Assembly (NCBI RefSeq): GCF_011493005.1 | Contig: NZ_CP049158.1 | Coordinates: 1,736,001 to 1,800,000, forward strand | Reading direction: 5' to 3' | Origin: Caballeronia sp. SBC1 | GTDB taxonomy: Bacteria > Pseudomonadota > Gammaproteobacteria > Burkholderiales > Burkholderiaceae | Length of the DNA: 64,000 nt | Shown here: piece after piece, positions 31,208 through 40,388 of the stretch | Numbering within the stretch: the first letter of the stretch is position 1 | Layout: each line of letters opens with the position of its first letter | Notes under the pieces: generated by a model | What the model was told of the DNA's origin: nothing | Databases searched by the model: none | What the model saw: the letters and a program-made list of their open reading frames with translations, nothing else | Made by a program: the position numbers and the translations under genes

Positions 31208-31981
31208 ATGAAGATTTTGAAGCGGTGGTGGGATGCGAGTGATGTTCAGGTGGCGCGTCGACGGGCGATGTTGCTCACGCCAGCATTGGCAGTGGCGTTG
31301 ATGTCGACGATGCCTTTTGCTTTGGCTGCGGATCCGGGCGCTCGCGGCGCTTCTGGCGCCGGTCGGAAGGTGGTGATGGTCGTGCAGATGACCGGGCCGA
31401 ATATCGGCGTCGATCAGAAGGCCGCGGCTCATCTTGAAGCGCGTGGGTATTCGGTTCGGATGGTGGATCAGGCGCAGGCGCCGGACTCGGTGGGCGATGT
31501 GGATCTGGTGATCATCTCGTCGACGGTTTCATCGAAGGACGTGCCGAGCGGCTGGCGCGCGTTGCCCGTGCCGCTCCTCACCTGGGAAAACGATCTCCTC
31601 GATGACTTCGCGATGACCGGCAAGCGCCACGACGTCGATTTCGGCGAGGCGCCGAAAGAACGTTATTTGTGGCTCGTCAACGCGCCGCATCCGATGTCCG
31701 CCGGATTGCCTGCGGGCGTCGTGAACGTATACGGCAAGCAGGCGCCAATGAGTTGGGGCAAACCGGGCCTGGGCGCGACGATCATCGCGACGCTTTATGG
31801 GCAGCCGGAGAAAGCCGCCATCTTCGCTTACGAAAAAGGCGCGACGATGGATTACGAGGCGCTTGCTCCGGCGCGACGCGTGATGTTTTTCCTGAGTAAC
31901 GAGACATTCACCAACCTTTCATCGCCGGGAATTGCTTTATTCGACGCAGCGGTCGATTGGGCAGGAAAAGACAGCGTTTAA
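31208..31981 (+). CDS. Secreted GATase-like protein of unknown role
   Basis: 257 residues from the ATG at 31208 (MKILKRWWDASDVQVARRRA), with a signal peptide ending near PFALAADPG. The body has a flavodoxin/GATase-like alternation (KVVMVVQMTGPNIGVDQKAA, DVDLVIISSTVSSKDVP) and a C-terminal half with NAPHPMSAGLPAGVVNVYGK and RRVMFFLSNETFTN, as in ThuA-like glutamine amidotransferase-superfamily relatives. I see no catalytic Cys-His pair. It lies 45 bp after the receptor and is probably in its operon. Function unknown. Confidence 0.7.
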   Translation: MKILKRWWDASDVQVARRRAMLLTPALAVALMSTMPFALAADPGARGASGAGRKVVMVVQMTGPNIGVDQKAAAHLEARGYSVRMVDQAQAPDSVGDVDLVIISSTVSSKDVPSGWRALPVPLLTWENDLLDDFAMTGKRHDVDFGEAPKERYLWLVNAPHPMSAGLPAGVVNVYGKQAPMSWGKPGLGATIIATLYGQPEKAAIFAYEKGATMDYEALAPARRVMFFLSNETFTNLSSPGIALFDAAVDWAGKDSV

Positions 31982-32034
31982 TTAATTGATTAAACGCGAC
32001 GATTTTGCATCGCAAAATAAACAATGCGAAACGT

Positions 32035-32063
32035 AACGCGCCCGCTTTTGACGGGCGTGTTTT
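32035..32063 (+). terminator. Rho-independent terminator after the fec-type operon
   Basis: ACGCGCCCG (32035-32043) pairs with CGGGCGTGT (32052-32060) around a CTTTTGA loop and is followed by TTTTA. It closes the fecI-fecR-receptor transcript. Confidence 0.75.
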
Positions 32064-32127
32064 ATCGATACCTATACGGTATGTTTTAAAGCGGCTTGGC
32101 TTTGACTTCCGATTTGGACAGCCGGAT

Positions 32128-32382
32128 TTATGCGGCCTGATCGAAAGAGTGCTGCATTACACGTTGTTGCGGCGCATGCTGACGTTCGTCTATTTCCGCC
32201 ATGCCATACGCAAGGGCAAACTTACGGGCATCGACAGGGCACGGGAAATGTCCCAGCACGCCAGTCGCGCGCTGCAGGCCATCGACCTCCCTAACGATCA
32301 GCATGGCTGCGTACAAGCCATCGTCATACGCGGCCAGCGGAATCAAGACGACATTCTCGTAAGCGATCTCAGCGTATTGCAT
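32128..32382 (-). CDS. Small conserved hypothetical protein
   Basis: 84 residues from the ATG at 32382 (MQYAEIAYENVVLIPLAAYD). It has no signal peptide or membrane segment and no domain I can name. Features include YAAMLIVREVDGLQRATGVL and a C-terminal Q/H-rich tail. The frame is open further up, but that extension is A/T-rich and unlikely. Such small proteins are common in Burkholderia relatives. It is convergent with the fec-type operon. Confidence 0.6.
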   Translation of the reverse strand: MQYAEIAYENVVLIPLAAYDDGLYAAMLIVREVDGLQRATGVLGHFPCPVDARKFALAYGMAEIDERQHAPQQRVMQHSFDQAA

Positions 32383-32978
32383 GACTGATTCCCCCCAAGT
32401 TGACGACTTACTATTCTCTCTGCGCACCAGTTGGTCTGGCACGACATTGTGTTTAGGCATTATCAATAAACAGAAAACAAGAATCAACAGGATTTGCCCT
32501 ATTAAGGGTTTATACGTGGAATTACCCTGTTGTTATGTGGCGGGTGCTTCATTTATTTCGTCCATTTGGTGCATGCGGCGGACAGAAAAGATGCTTATAC
32601 AGACAGAGTATGTCAATTTGATGAGTTACGTGGGACAACGCATGGATGCACTGTTGTTGTGCGAGTGATGCTTCTGGCGGCGGAAAGGCGATTGTGGGGT
32701 TGAGTTGTTGCTGGATTTGAAGCCGGCGGAACGTTTGGGTCGTCGTGGATTGCTAGGTTTTGCGGCGAGACCGGGCGCTTTGCCGGGTAATTTCCGGGGC
32801 CGGTGGGCTCAATGAAAGGCGGCGGCCTGGAAGATCCTGCAGTGCCTTTTTACCTTGGCGTATTCTGACGCTTAGGTTTGCTTGACGAATCTGACGACGC
32901 CTTGGGGCGCTTTAGCCTCGATGTCAGGCACGTCATATGCGCGCAATCCTTACACTGACAGCAATGTCCTAATGATCT
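32383..32978. other. Intergenic region, no gene supported
   Basis: About 600 bp. The first 250 bp are A/T-rich and should hold the promoter of the minus-strand small gene. The remainder is ordinary GC-rich sequence. I see no RNA gene or repeat, and the one 95-codon frame has no coding character. Confidence 0.4.
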
Positions 32979-33302
32979 ATGGGGGAGCTTGTGAAACTCG
33001 ATCCGACTGCATGGTTTCCGTTAAGTGATTACTCGCCAGTGCGCGACGGATGGTACGAGGTGCAACTCGCGAGCGGCGAAACAGCATTCGCGAAGTTTGG
33101 TACGGACGGATGGACCGAAAAACCGATGCTCGTTTTTACTCACTGGCGTGGCCTTTCTGGCGATCCAAGCAAGGTTGAGGGTGCCGAGAGTATTGACGCT
33201 GAAGTGACGGCGGCGGAAGGGGTTAGAGCGGTTTGGGATACGTTCTTCCCCGGGTCAGGAGCGGAGCAGCATAAGCCGTTGGACGCGGGGCATGGGAAGT
33301 AG
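32979..33302 (+). CDS. Conserved hypothetical protein
   Basis: 107 residues (MGELVKLDPTAWFPLSDYSP). The core VRDGWYEVQLASGETAFAKF reads like a small beta-rich domain. The C-terminus is acidic and disordered (SIDAEVTAAEGVRAVW). It has no signal peptide. The family is unknown to me. A terminator follows 37 bp after the stop, consistent with an independent gene. Confidence 0.65.
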   Translation: MGELVKLDPTAWFPLSDYSPVRDGWYEVQLASGETAFAKFGTDGWTEKPMLVFTHWRGLSGDPSKVEGAESIDAEVTAAEGVRAVWDTFFPGSGAEQHKPLDAGHGK

Positions 33303-33339
33303 TCGCGGTTTGATTTGGTGGCGCGGTAAGGGTGGATAG

Positions 33340-33372
33340 ACTGGCGAGCGTGGGTGGCTCGCCAGTTTTTTG
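33340..33372 (+). terminator. Rho-independent terminator
   Basis: ACTGGCGAGC (33340-33349) pairs perfectly with GCTCGCCAGT (33357-33366), with a 7-nt loop, followed by a run of six T. It ends the preceding small gene. Confidence 0.85.
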
Positions 33373-33503
33373 TTTTGCGGGTGGTGGTTGAGGCGGGTTG
33401 GCAGCTTTCTCGCCGATGTTGGTCCGTGTCTTCGAGAGATGCCGCTTCCCGTTGTGTGACAATCAAAGTTCTGATCCACTCAACTACGGCACGGCGGAAG
33501 AAC

Positions 33504-33857
33504 ATGAACACGAACAAGAAAGTGACGTATCTGGTCAGCATATTTATCGGTACTCCGACACAGAAGCACGCGCAGATCAAAGACATCGCGGCGCAAGTGT
33601 CAGGTGACGACTATGAGTTCTTGCACCTGCATCAAATGGGGGCGTTCCTGGTGCTGAACACGGATCGCAATGCCAAGGAACTGGCCGGTTCGTTTTCGCG
33701 TGCGACGGCGGCCGACGATCGAGTGTTCATCTGCGAAATGGGCCAGGACTGGCACGCGCTCGGATTGAACAAAGCGATGTTCTGGTTGCAGAACCATCTG
33801 GCAACTAAGACGCAAACGCCAGCGACTAAGAAAGGGAATCCGTTTGGGGATGCGTGA
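33504..33857 (+). CDS. Conserved hypothetical protein
   Basis: 117 residues from the ATG at 33504 (MNTNKKVTYLVSIFIGTPTQ). Upstream codons are in frame but overlap the terminator. Alternating hydrophobic segments (ISVFIG-like start, YEFLHLHQMGAFLVLNTDRN, DRVFICEMGQDWHALGLNKA) suggest a compact alpha/beta fold. I know no domain. It is the last gene with normal composition before the island. Confidence 0.65.
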   Translation: MNTNKKVTYLVSIFIGTPTQKHAQIKDIAAQVSGDDYEFLHLHQMGAFLVLNTDRNAKELAGSFSRATAADDRVFICEMGQDWHALGLNKAMFWLQNHLATKTQTPATKKGNPFGDA

Positions 33858-34539
33858 TTGCGGGTGAGACGAGCTCTTGGGTGGTTCTTGATCGAGAGGT
33901 CGCGATCGACAGTGGTTGCGCGCGCGGCAATAGTACGGATTTCCGTCGAATGCCCGACCGTCGGCCATAGCAGTCATTCCTCGCCGGAAAGCAATGCACG
34001 AAGAGCGTCCGGTAGCGAGCTGCTATACAAATAGTGCATTACTACACGACAGCGGACGTGTGGAAAAAATGCAGTGTGATGGGCGCCTCGGGGACCAATA
34101 GTCAACGTTGCATGACACGTGTTCCCGATAGCTCGGCTCGGGACGATCATTAACAACCGCATGCCAAATGGAGTCCCTTGTCGACCGAGAACCGGCCGTC
34201 GTGGTACACCTGATCGAGCGACCGCAACTGAGCCGGCCAAAGTCGCTTCGTCCCGCTGCTTCAAGGCAGGGGTAGTTCAGGGGTGAAATGACTGGCCCCG
34301 AACATGCCTAACAATGGTCCATCTACGTGCAATAGCAGTTCTGTAGCTAATCAAGTCGACACGATTGCAATACGCCCTCCGGTAGTGCAAATCCACTCCG
34401 TGAGAGCATCGAGTAGAGGCGCAAGCTCCTGCCGCGTCGACGTTTCACTTGCGTCGCTTTCGGGTTTCGGCAAGTCATTGGCCGCCCAGCGTGGCCTAAT
34501 TCGGCAGCAAACAGACGTTTGAGCGTGAGGCACAACACT
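33858..34539. other. Gene-poor left edge of the defence island
   Basis: About 680 bp. Several short frames on both strands cover it (for example 33974-34264 on the minus strand), but none has convincing protein character or a ribosome site. A minus frame around 34350-34530 reads ANDLPKPESDASET and LLDALTEWICTTGG, which may be a relic of an older gene. I take this as decayed sequence at the boundary. Confidence 0.4.
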
Positions 34540-36284
34540 TCACGGCGTCACTTTCTTTTTGTGCTCTTGTATAACCAAATCAATACGCTTCAAGACACCT
34601 CTGAAGCCAGAGAAATCTATCTCGCTGTGCTGTTTTGCCACTACGTGGGTCGCGAAATAATGTTTTCCATATTCGGACTTAGTATCGTGATCGTTGTTTC
34701 GGTTAAAGCTTTTTCCTGATACCTTCGTTAAGAGAGTACTGTCTTGAAAACAGTCTTCCGTTGCCGTATCCTTTCCATTTTTTTTCGGTATGGCAACCAT
34801 ATAAAGATTTTTTGTAATAAAGTAGAAATCCGCGCTTCCATCGACCTGCCCACCGGCTTTCTTGCTGACCACTCCGAACGTCTTCTTTCCACCTGAGTCG
34901 TTATCTACCAACACGATTACCGGATTTCTCAATCCTGAAGCCTTGAAAGGCTCGCAGGAATCTCGATACAAGCCAATAAAGGAATTAAGCGGCGCATATC
35001 CGCCAGTGAGGCCAAGCAATCGCCCTGTAAGCTCAGTGTATTCTAAAAATTAAAGTTTTAAATTAATCTCTCCTTCGACTGATTTCTCACCGAGATTTGT
35101 AAACTCTGAAGCAAGGGCTTTTATGGCAAATTTTAAATAAACGTTGTCAGTTTTTCCTTCACAAATAATTATTGGAAAATCATTGAAATAAAAATGTTTG
35201 AAAAATATAAAATCACGATATGTCTTTTCGCTCCCGTTCAATTGTCGCTCAATGCGTGGACCACCGGCGTGCTTGGCTGAGGAGTCTTCGATTTTCCGCA
35301 AATTATAGAGATTTACCGCATCAATAAATGCAAGCATCCCGTTTAGCTGATTAACGGTCCCCTCTACCGCCGCGTCCAAAGTGACCCCCGCAGACCCCAA
35401 TACCGCCGGCACACGATTGAATTTTCCAGTCGTGAAGAGGTTGTGAGCCATTGCCCGGACTGCACGTTTGTACTCTATGCGTGTATTTACTTTTTCGTTG
35501 ACGACCAAACCCGTTACGGCTTGCCGTGAATTCACGTACTGCATCCGCGTTTTGCTTTTATTAATTGAGAAACCGTTTCTATCGATTATCTTCAGCAGCT
35601 CAGCTCCGACTGTCCAGCCAGTTCGCCCAATGAGGATGTCACAGCAATGGCTGACGGGAAAATACGCTCATTTGTAGAAAACGTGATGTCGTCCGCATAT
35701 CGGCTGTAGTAACAACTGTTGTGGTGCGCGAGTTTTGCAAGACCGATATCTAGTGCGTGCCCGATCAAATTGGAGATGACTGGCGAGCAAGGGCTCCCTT
35801 GTGGCAGCGAATTCTTGAAACACGCGATCTGCGCTAGAATTGTCGCCACAGTCTCATCGAGCTCGAAGTTTCGATTTTTGATAAAAAACCCCCTTACTCG
35901 ACCAAAATTTATCGATGCAAAGAAATCATTAAGATCTAAATTGAAAACATATCGCCTTTTACGATGACTTGCGGCGTTCGTAATGCTTGAGTACCCTCGG
36001 CGAAACCCATGAGAAAGAGTACCCTCAATTTTCTTTTCTTTGTTTATCTCGTCAATACAGTCCTGCAACAGGATTGATAACCGTTTTTGCAGATTTTTTA
36101 ATTCTGGGCTTGGAGCATTAATACTTCGGATGCCGCCTGTTTTTTTTGGAATATCAAACTGATGATACTTGTACTCATCAGACATACCGTGAATTACATA
36201 TGCGAGCGCTTTGGGCTTAAACCCCAGAGTGTTCGCAACGTCACGAAGCGATGTATCAGATTTTATTCTTTTGAGAGCAGACAT
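34540..36284 (-). pseudogene. Retron reverse transcriptase-TOPRIM fusion, broken (Ec67-like)
   Basis: Three frames on the minus strand form one retron RT. From the ATG at 36284 (MSALKRIKSDTSLRDVANTL) the RT carries the retron-specific NAxxH (NAASH, residues 103-107), NLDLNDFFASINF, SLPQGSPCSPVISN and YADD at 196-199. The next frame continues with GFSINKSKTRMQYVNSRQ and the retron VTG (VTGLVVN). It then enters a TOPRIM domain with IICEGKTDNVYLKFAIKA, and later VIVLVDNDSGGKK. Between frames 1 and 2 the phase changes by one missing base near 35617-35645. In frame 2 a TAA at 35050-35052 interrupts, after which FLEYTELTGRLLGLTGG continues in the same frame. The total of about 581 codons equals the length of Ec67 RT (586). 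As given, the protein cannot be made whole, so the retron is inactive or the read has errors. Confidence 0.85.
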
Positions 36285-36311
36285 TACGATTAGCAATCAG
36301 AGTCCGAAGGA

Positions 36312-36432
36312 GGGCTCGCGGACACTCTTTTGCAACGTATCATAGATAAGGATAAATCGGCAAATAACGGCAATCCATTGGATGTCGTTGTCACGTGTCG
36401 CGAAGCACGACAGAAAATCTGTCCGCAAGCCC
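36312..36432 (-). ncRNA. Candidate retron msr-msd RNA
   Basis: On the minus strand GGGCTTGCGGAC (36432-36421) and GTCCGCGAGCCC (36323-36312) are complementary apart from one G-T pair. This looks like the a1/a2 pair that bounds retron RNA. Between them are a hairpin TGTCG-TGCTTCG-CGACA and an AACG..CGTT stem enclosing ATCCAATGGAT. After a1 comes CAGATTTTCTG; Ec67 msr has CAGATTTG at the same place (from memory). It ends 27 nt before the RT start, as retron RNAs do. The branching guanosine cannot be fixed from sequence. Confidence 0.6.
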
Positions 36433-36895
36433 GACGCGCAGAATAACACGGAGTTTCACCTTCCGGTCATCTAGCGCGTCGGCTTAATGCGGATGCCCGT
36501 GCCGCCAGTTGAATCTGGAAAATTTGCTCCAAACCGATTCGGTCGGCTGTTTCGAGTAGGTTCCTGAAGTTCTCCGCGGGACCGGGTCTGACCATTACGG
36601 GACAGTGACCATGCCTGAGCAAGCGACGGAAGCGAATTCGCGTCGCGGACGTCCGGAGCCAATCCGATTCGCTAATATCGATGCGCATGCAATTCCTTGA
36701 TTACTTGTCGTGATCCCGCGCGGGGTGGAAAGTGATCTATGACGATCGGGGCACGATCCCGAGCGGAGCACGCACTTGAAGTAGAGGCGCAACTTATCTC
36801 AAACTGCGCTTGAGGGAAGGAGTCGAACGTCCTCCCGATGAGGCCAAAGCTTGCCTGAGACGGCGAGCGCAGCACCCGCACCTTCTCGAACAGCT
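36433..36895. other. Spacer between retron and ABC-3C operon
   Basis: About 460 bp. Short frames overlap on both strands without coding character. One segment near 36807-36835 resembles a tRNA T-arm by chance. No promoter, terminator or repeat stands out. The last 26 residues of the upstream ATPase frame run into this unrelated sequence. Confidence 0.35.
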
Positions 36896-37446
36896 TCAAC
36901 CCTTCGTACCCTTCGGAGAGCGCGGCGCCTTGAGAACAGCATCAACAGATGTTCGAGGACGGTCTGGGGTACCGTGCTCGATACGAAAAAGCTTGTCGCT
37001 CTGCGACAAGCTAACAACGAAATACTTCTCCTTGTTGAGGGCGGGTGGCAACTTATCTTTGAGTATCGATGCTACGAACTGGACATTGGCCTCCCTCTCG
37101 ACAAGCTGGCCTATTTTTATTAGCTGGTTATCATGCATCAGCTCTTTCTTATCGTTCAATAGAAAATGAAAGCAAGGGATGCCTTCATTATCTGCAAACT
37201 GAGTATATGCAATGTCAAAGCACGAGATCTCGCCCTGTTTTTTTCCCGAGCTGAAGTTGACGTTGAACGCATTGAACTTATATATGCGCTGGCCTGCCTT
37301 GTTCGTGGTTAGATCAACCTTCAAAGCATACCGTTCCCCGTAAAGTGTCTGAGCAACCGCCGCAAAGTATTTATTGAACTTATTAAGCTGAGATTTTATT
37401 GTGACCTCGAATTGACTCGAGAACAAAGAGTCCTCGATTTCGCTAA

Positions 37447-38775
37447 CAGGCTGCGGAAATAGAGGCCGACTTTACTGAGCCGTGAGCTTAATCAGAATTT
37501 TCAGCGGGGAATTTCTCATAGTTTGAAATGCGGACCGGTTAATTTCGGTTTTCGGACCTGTTTATGACGCTCTCTTGGGCATTTTTGGCTCACAGCGGCT
37601 GCAACGGCCGGATCTCTCCCAAGGTGCGCATGCGCACGAGGTTGTACGCGGCCATGGTCAGCACAAACATCTGATCGACCTTCTTCAAGCCGCGCACCAT
37701 CACTTGACGCATACCGCCGATGCTCTTAGCCCAGCCGAAACCTTGTTCGATGAGCTTGCGCTTTTGCTGGGAAACCGCATAGCCCGCACTCTGGGCGATT
37801 GACTCGGGCACCGCCGACTGGCGGCCTGAGTTGTTTTGCGCCACGTGAGGCGTGACTTTCATGGTCTTGCAGGCCTCGATGAACTCTGCCGCGTCATAGC
37901 CTTTGTCCGCCCCCAGCGTGATCTCGCGCGTCGGATCGCCAAGCGCCTGGCGGGCATCGTTGATCATCACTTTGGCCGCTTCGCGCTCGGCATAGCCATC
38001 GGCCAGCGTCACCACGGCGCTGGCGATCAGCCCATGGCGGTTATCGCTTAACGTGTGGCCCATGTAGCGTAGCTCGCTTGCCGTTTTGCCCTTACGATAC
38101 AGCCGCGAATCGGGGTCGCTCTTCGATTCATGCGTCTCATTGCTGCGCGTCTCACCCTTGAAGCTCCCACCGTCTTCGGGGTCCTGATCATCATCGCGGC
38201 GCACAAAGCTTTTATGGCCGGCCCATGCTTGAATTAACGTGCCATCGACGCTGAAGTGCTCACCGCAAAGCCAGCACTTCTTCTCGGCAATGCCCACAAC
38301 CTCGTTGAAGAACTCGATGACCGCGTCATGCTTGATCAGGCGCTCGCGGTTCTTGGTGAAGACAGTGGGCACCCAAACGGCATCGTCCATCGACAGGCCG
38401 ATGAACCAACGAAACAGCAGGTTATATTGAACCTGCTCCATCAACTGGCGCTCCGAGCGAACGCTATAGAGCACTTGTAATAGCATCGCGCGCAGCAACT
38501 TCTCCGGGGCAATGCTGGGCCGCCCACCTTTGATATCAGCCTCGTACATGCCGGCAAACAAGCGATCCATCCTGGCCAATGCTGCGTTGGCCATCTTGCG
38601 AATCGAGCGCAGCGGATGATCGGCTGGAACAAAGTCCTCCAGCTTACGCAACGTGAACAAATTCTCGGTAAAGGTATCCGCGCCGCGCATCGCTTCTCAC
38701 AGTTGTGGGGTCTTCACTAACAACGTTTGAACTGACCTTTTGGGTGACTCCGGGGTGAGGTATTTCCGCAGCCTG
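37447..38775 (-). mobile_element. IS5-family insertion sequence, 1,329 bp
   Basis: Perfect 15-bp terminal inverted repeats: CAGGCTGCGGAAATA at 37447-37461 and its complement TATTTCCGCAGCCTG at 38761-38775. They are flanked by the 4-bp direct repeat CTAA (37443-37446 and 38776-38779), a YTAR-type target as used by the IS5 group. One transposase gene is inside. The intact ends and target duplication show a recent simple insertion. Confidence 0.95.
37590..38690 (-). CDS. IS5-family transposase
   Basis: 366 residues (MRGADTFTENLFTLRKLEDF). DDE residues are likely the D in HFSVDGTLIQAWAGHKS, the D in TLGADKGYDAAEFIEA and the E in LIEQGFGWAKSIGG, all family landmarks. The C-terminal NLVRMRTLGEI matches other IS5 enzymes. 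It fills the IS at 37447-38775 and appears complete, so the element may still move. Confidence 0.93.
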   Translation of the reverse strand: MRGADTFTENLFTLRKLEDFVPADHPLRSIRKMANAALARMDRLFAGMYEADIKGGRPSIAPEKLLRAMLLQVLYSVRSERQLMEQVQYNLLFRWFIGLSMDDAVWVPTVFTKNRERLIKHDAVIEFFNEVVGIAEKKCWLCGEHFSVDGTLIQAWAGHKSFVRRDDDQDPEDGGSFKGETRSNETHESKSDPDSRLYRKGKTASELRYMGHTLSDNRHGLIASAVVTLADGYAEREAAKVMINDARQALGDPTREITLGADKGYDAAEFIEACKTMKVTPHVAQNNSGRQSAVPESIAQSAGYAVSQQKRKLIEQGFGWAKSIGGMRQVMVRGLKKVDQMFVLTMAAYNLVRMRTLGEIRPLQPL

Positions 38776-40015
38776 CTAAGGCTCTCATTCAAAGTTTTAA
38801 GGGTGGTGTCGACGTCCGAGATCTGCTGGATCACTGTCTCATACTCGCCCATCTTGCGGTGCTTTTCGTTTAGGTCAATGATTAACGCCTCTAGACCCTC
38901 GAACGACTCACTCCGCGTCACCTTGTCGGTCAGTGACTTCTCTGACGTAAGCAAAGCTTCCAGCTCTTCTTCGCGCCGTTGGATATCGGCAGTGATCTGC
39001 GGCAACTCTCGACCGATGTAACGCGCCTTCTCATCAATCATGCGATTGTGAAATTCGTGCAATTGCTCAAAGGTCTTCTGGACGCCCTCTACCCTTGTGG
39101 AAACTTGCGTGTACAAGGCACGCAACTGACGCACATCAATATCGGAGCGCCCGTCCAAGATCTCTTGGGTAGCCTCAGACACCAGTTCCCGCCGCAATTT
39201 AAGCCGTCCAATGAGAGATCCTACCGCGTTGATTCGATGCTTTACCTGGTTAAGTTCACCAAGGTCGGATTCGAAATCGGCGTTTACATTGAACGTTGCT
39301 TTTTTTGCGTTCAAGGTCCCAATCTCTTCGGCAAGCAATGACAAAGCGGTTTCATAGGCCGAACGAGTTTGTTCCGATTCCAACCTCGATTTGAACGTTG
39401 TCTCGGTTCGAATGCTCGCCACTAGCTGCTGTTTCTCGTCACCGCGTTCAAAGTGGCAACCCAGCAGGAACAAATACAAACTCTCGTACTCGTCATCCCG
39501 CGTGAAGGTGTCGAGAGTTTTGAGGGTATTGTTAACGCTATTATCTTTGTATCGGATGTTATGAGAGATGATCTGTCGGAACGTTGGCTTCTTGCCGAAA
39601 TGCCCGGGGAACAAGTGTTCAGTTAGCGCCTGCTCGAATTCTTCCTCAGTCTTCTGTTCCCCGTCGATCCGACGAATCATCCGTTTGCGCGGAAGAAAAT
39701 TCCTTTCGATCTTGATCTCCCGAGCGGCCTCATCGCTCAAATTCTCGACGAGAGAAAGCGTAATCAGCACTGACGTGTCAACGAGAAAATTCTTAACAAG
39801 AGAGTATTCGTTTTTCTTGTTTTCCGGGTCAGTGTAAATGCCTTTCGTGGACGCACCAACGCAAAAGTCAATCAGAGCCAGTACGGTCGTCTTCCCAACG
39901 TTATTACCAGTCTCTGACTCACCTACTTGGGGAGTCTCATCGACGATCAAATTCAGCCCGGCGTGAAAATTTATATGTCGGATCGTTCCCAAATCATTCG
40001 AAATTCTAAGACTTT

Positions 40016-40243
40016 TTAGGAACATAACTCGATATCCCCCTCGAGATTGAATTTAATCAAATCAATTATGAATAGCCAATCCAGGCTAAGCACCAGGATC
40101 GGCATGGTCACGTCACGAAACTTCCGGACCTCCGCATATAAATCTAATAGACTGCACACTTTTAGTTTCTTGAGTGCTTCTAAAATGAGTCCACCGTTAT
40201 AGTACAGACTCAATGTAGGATGAATATCGTCAGGAAGAAGCAT
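40016..40243 (-). CDS. ABC-3C middle component (MC6-like)
   Basis: 75 residues from the ATG at 40243 (MLLPDDIHPTLSLYYNGGLI). The HPTLSLYYNGGLILEALKK stretch matches the small middle component (MC6-type) of ABC-three-component systems. It is predicted to be a winged-helix adaptor between effector and ATPase. Its start overlaps the effector stop by 14 nt and its stop overlaps the ATPase start by 10 nt, so the three genes are translationally coupled. It is the only intact gene of the operon. Confidence 0.75.
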   Translation of the reverse strand: MLLPDDIHPTLSLYYNGGLILEALKKLKVCSLLDLYAEVRKFRDVTMPILVLSLDWLFIIDLIKFNLEGDIELCS

Positions 40244-40388
40244 GTTTACTAATGCTCGGATGTTCAAAAATCTTGCATCGGACAAATGCATCAACCACAA
40301 TCAAGCTGACACACAGCTCCAATTCTTCTTTCGGCATTTCTAGGTAATTCTTGCTTTCGGCGGTTGTCAACGTAGTTGTCGCGTCACT

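Larger units (their letters stand above)
36896..40025 (-). pseudogene. ABC-3C ATPase, DUF2326-type, split by IS5 element
   Basis: The two halves of one gene flank an IS. The N-terminal part (40025-38776) has MFLKSLRISNDLGTIRHINF, then a Walker A in GESETGNNVGKTTVLALIDF and a long coiled-coil. The C-terminal part (37442-36896) has LNKFNKYFAAVAQTLYGERY, GKKQGEISCFDIAYTQFADN, NQFVASILKDKLP and SLSQSDKLFRIE. Deleting the IS plus one TTAG copy joins CTT AG|C GAA ATC in frame (ESLSEIEDSLF) for about 598 residues. The family is SMC/RecN-like P-loop ATPases. The final 26 residues after DKLFRIE are unrelated to the family and may mark a recombination edge. Confidence 0.85.

Noticed and set aside
33974..34264. 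96-codon minus frame in the gene-poor edge
   Set aside because: No ribosome site, biased composition and no recognised homology; kept as part of the decayed edge only.
35045..35055. In-frame TAA in the retron gene as programmed readthrough
   Set aside because: TAA is poorly read through and the surrounding context shows no readthrough motif; the nearby frameshift points to plain decay.
36807..36840. tRNA-like T-arm GGAGTCGAAC
   Set aside because: No acceptor, D or anticodon arms accompany it.
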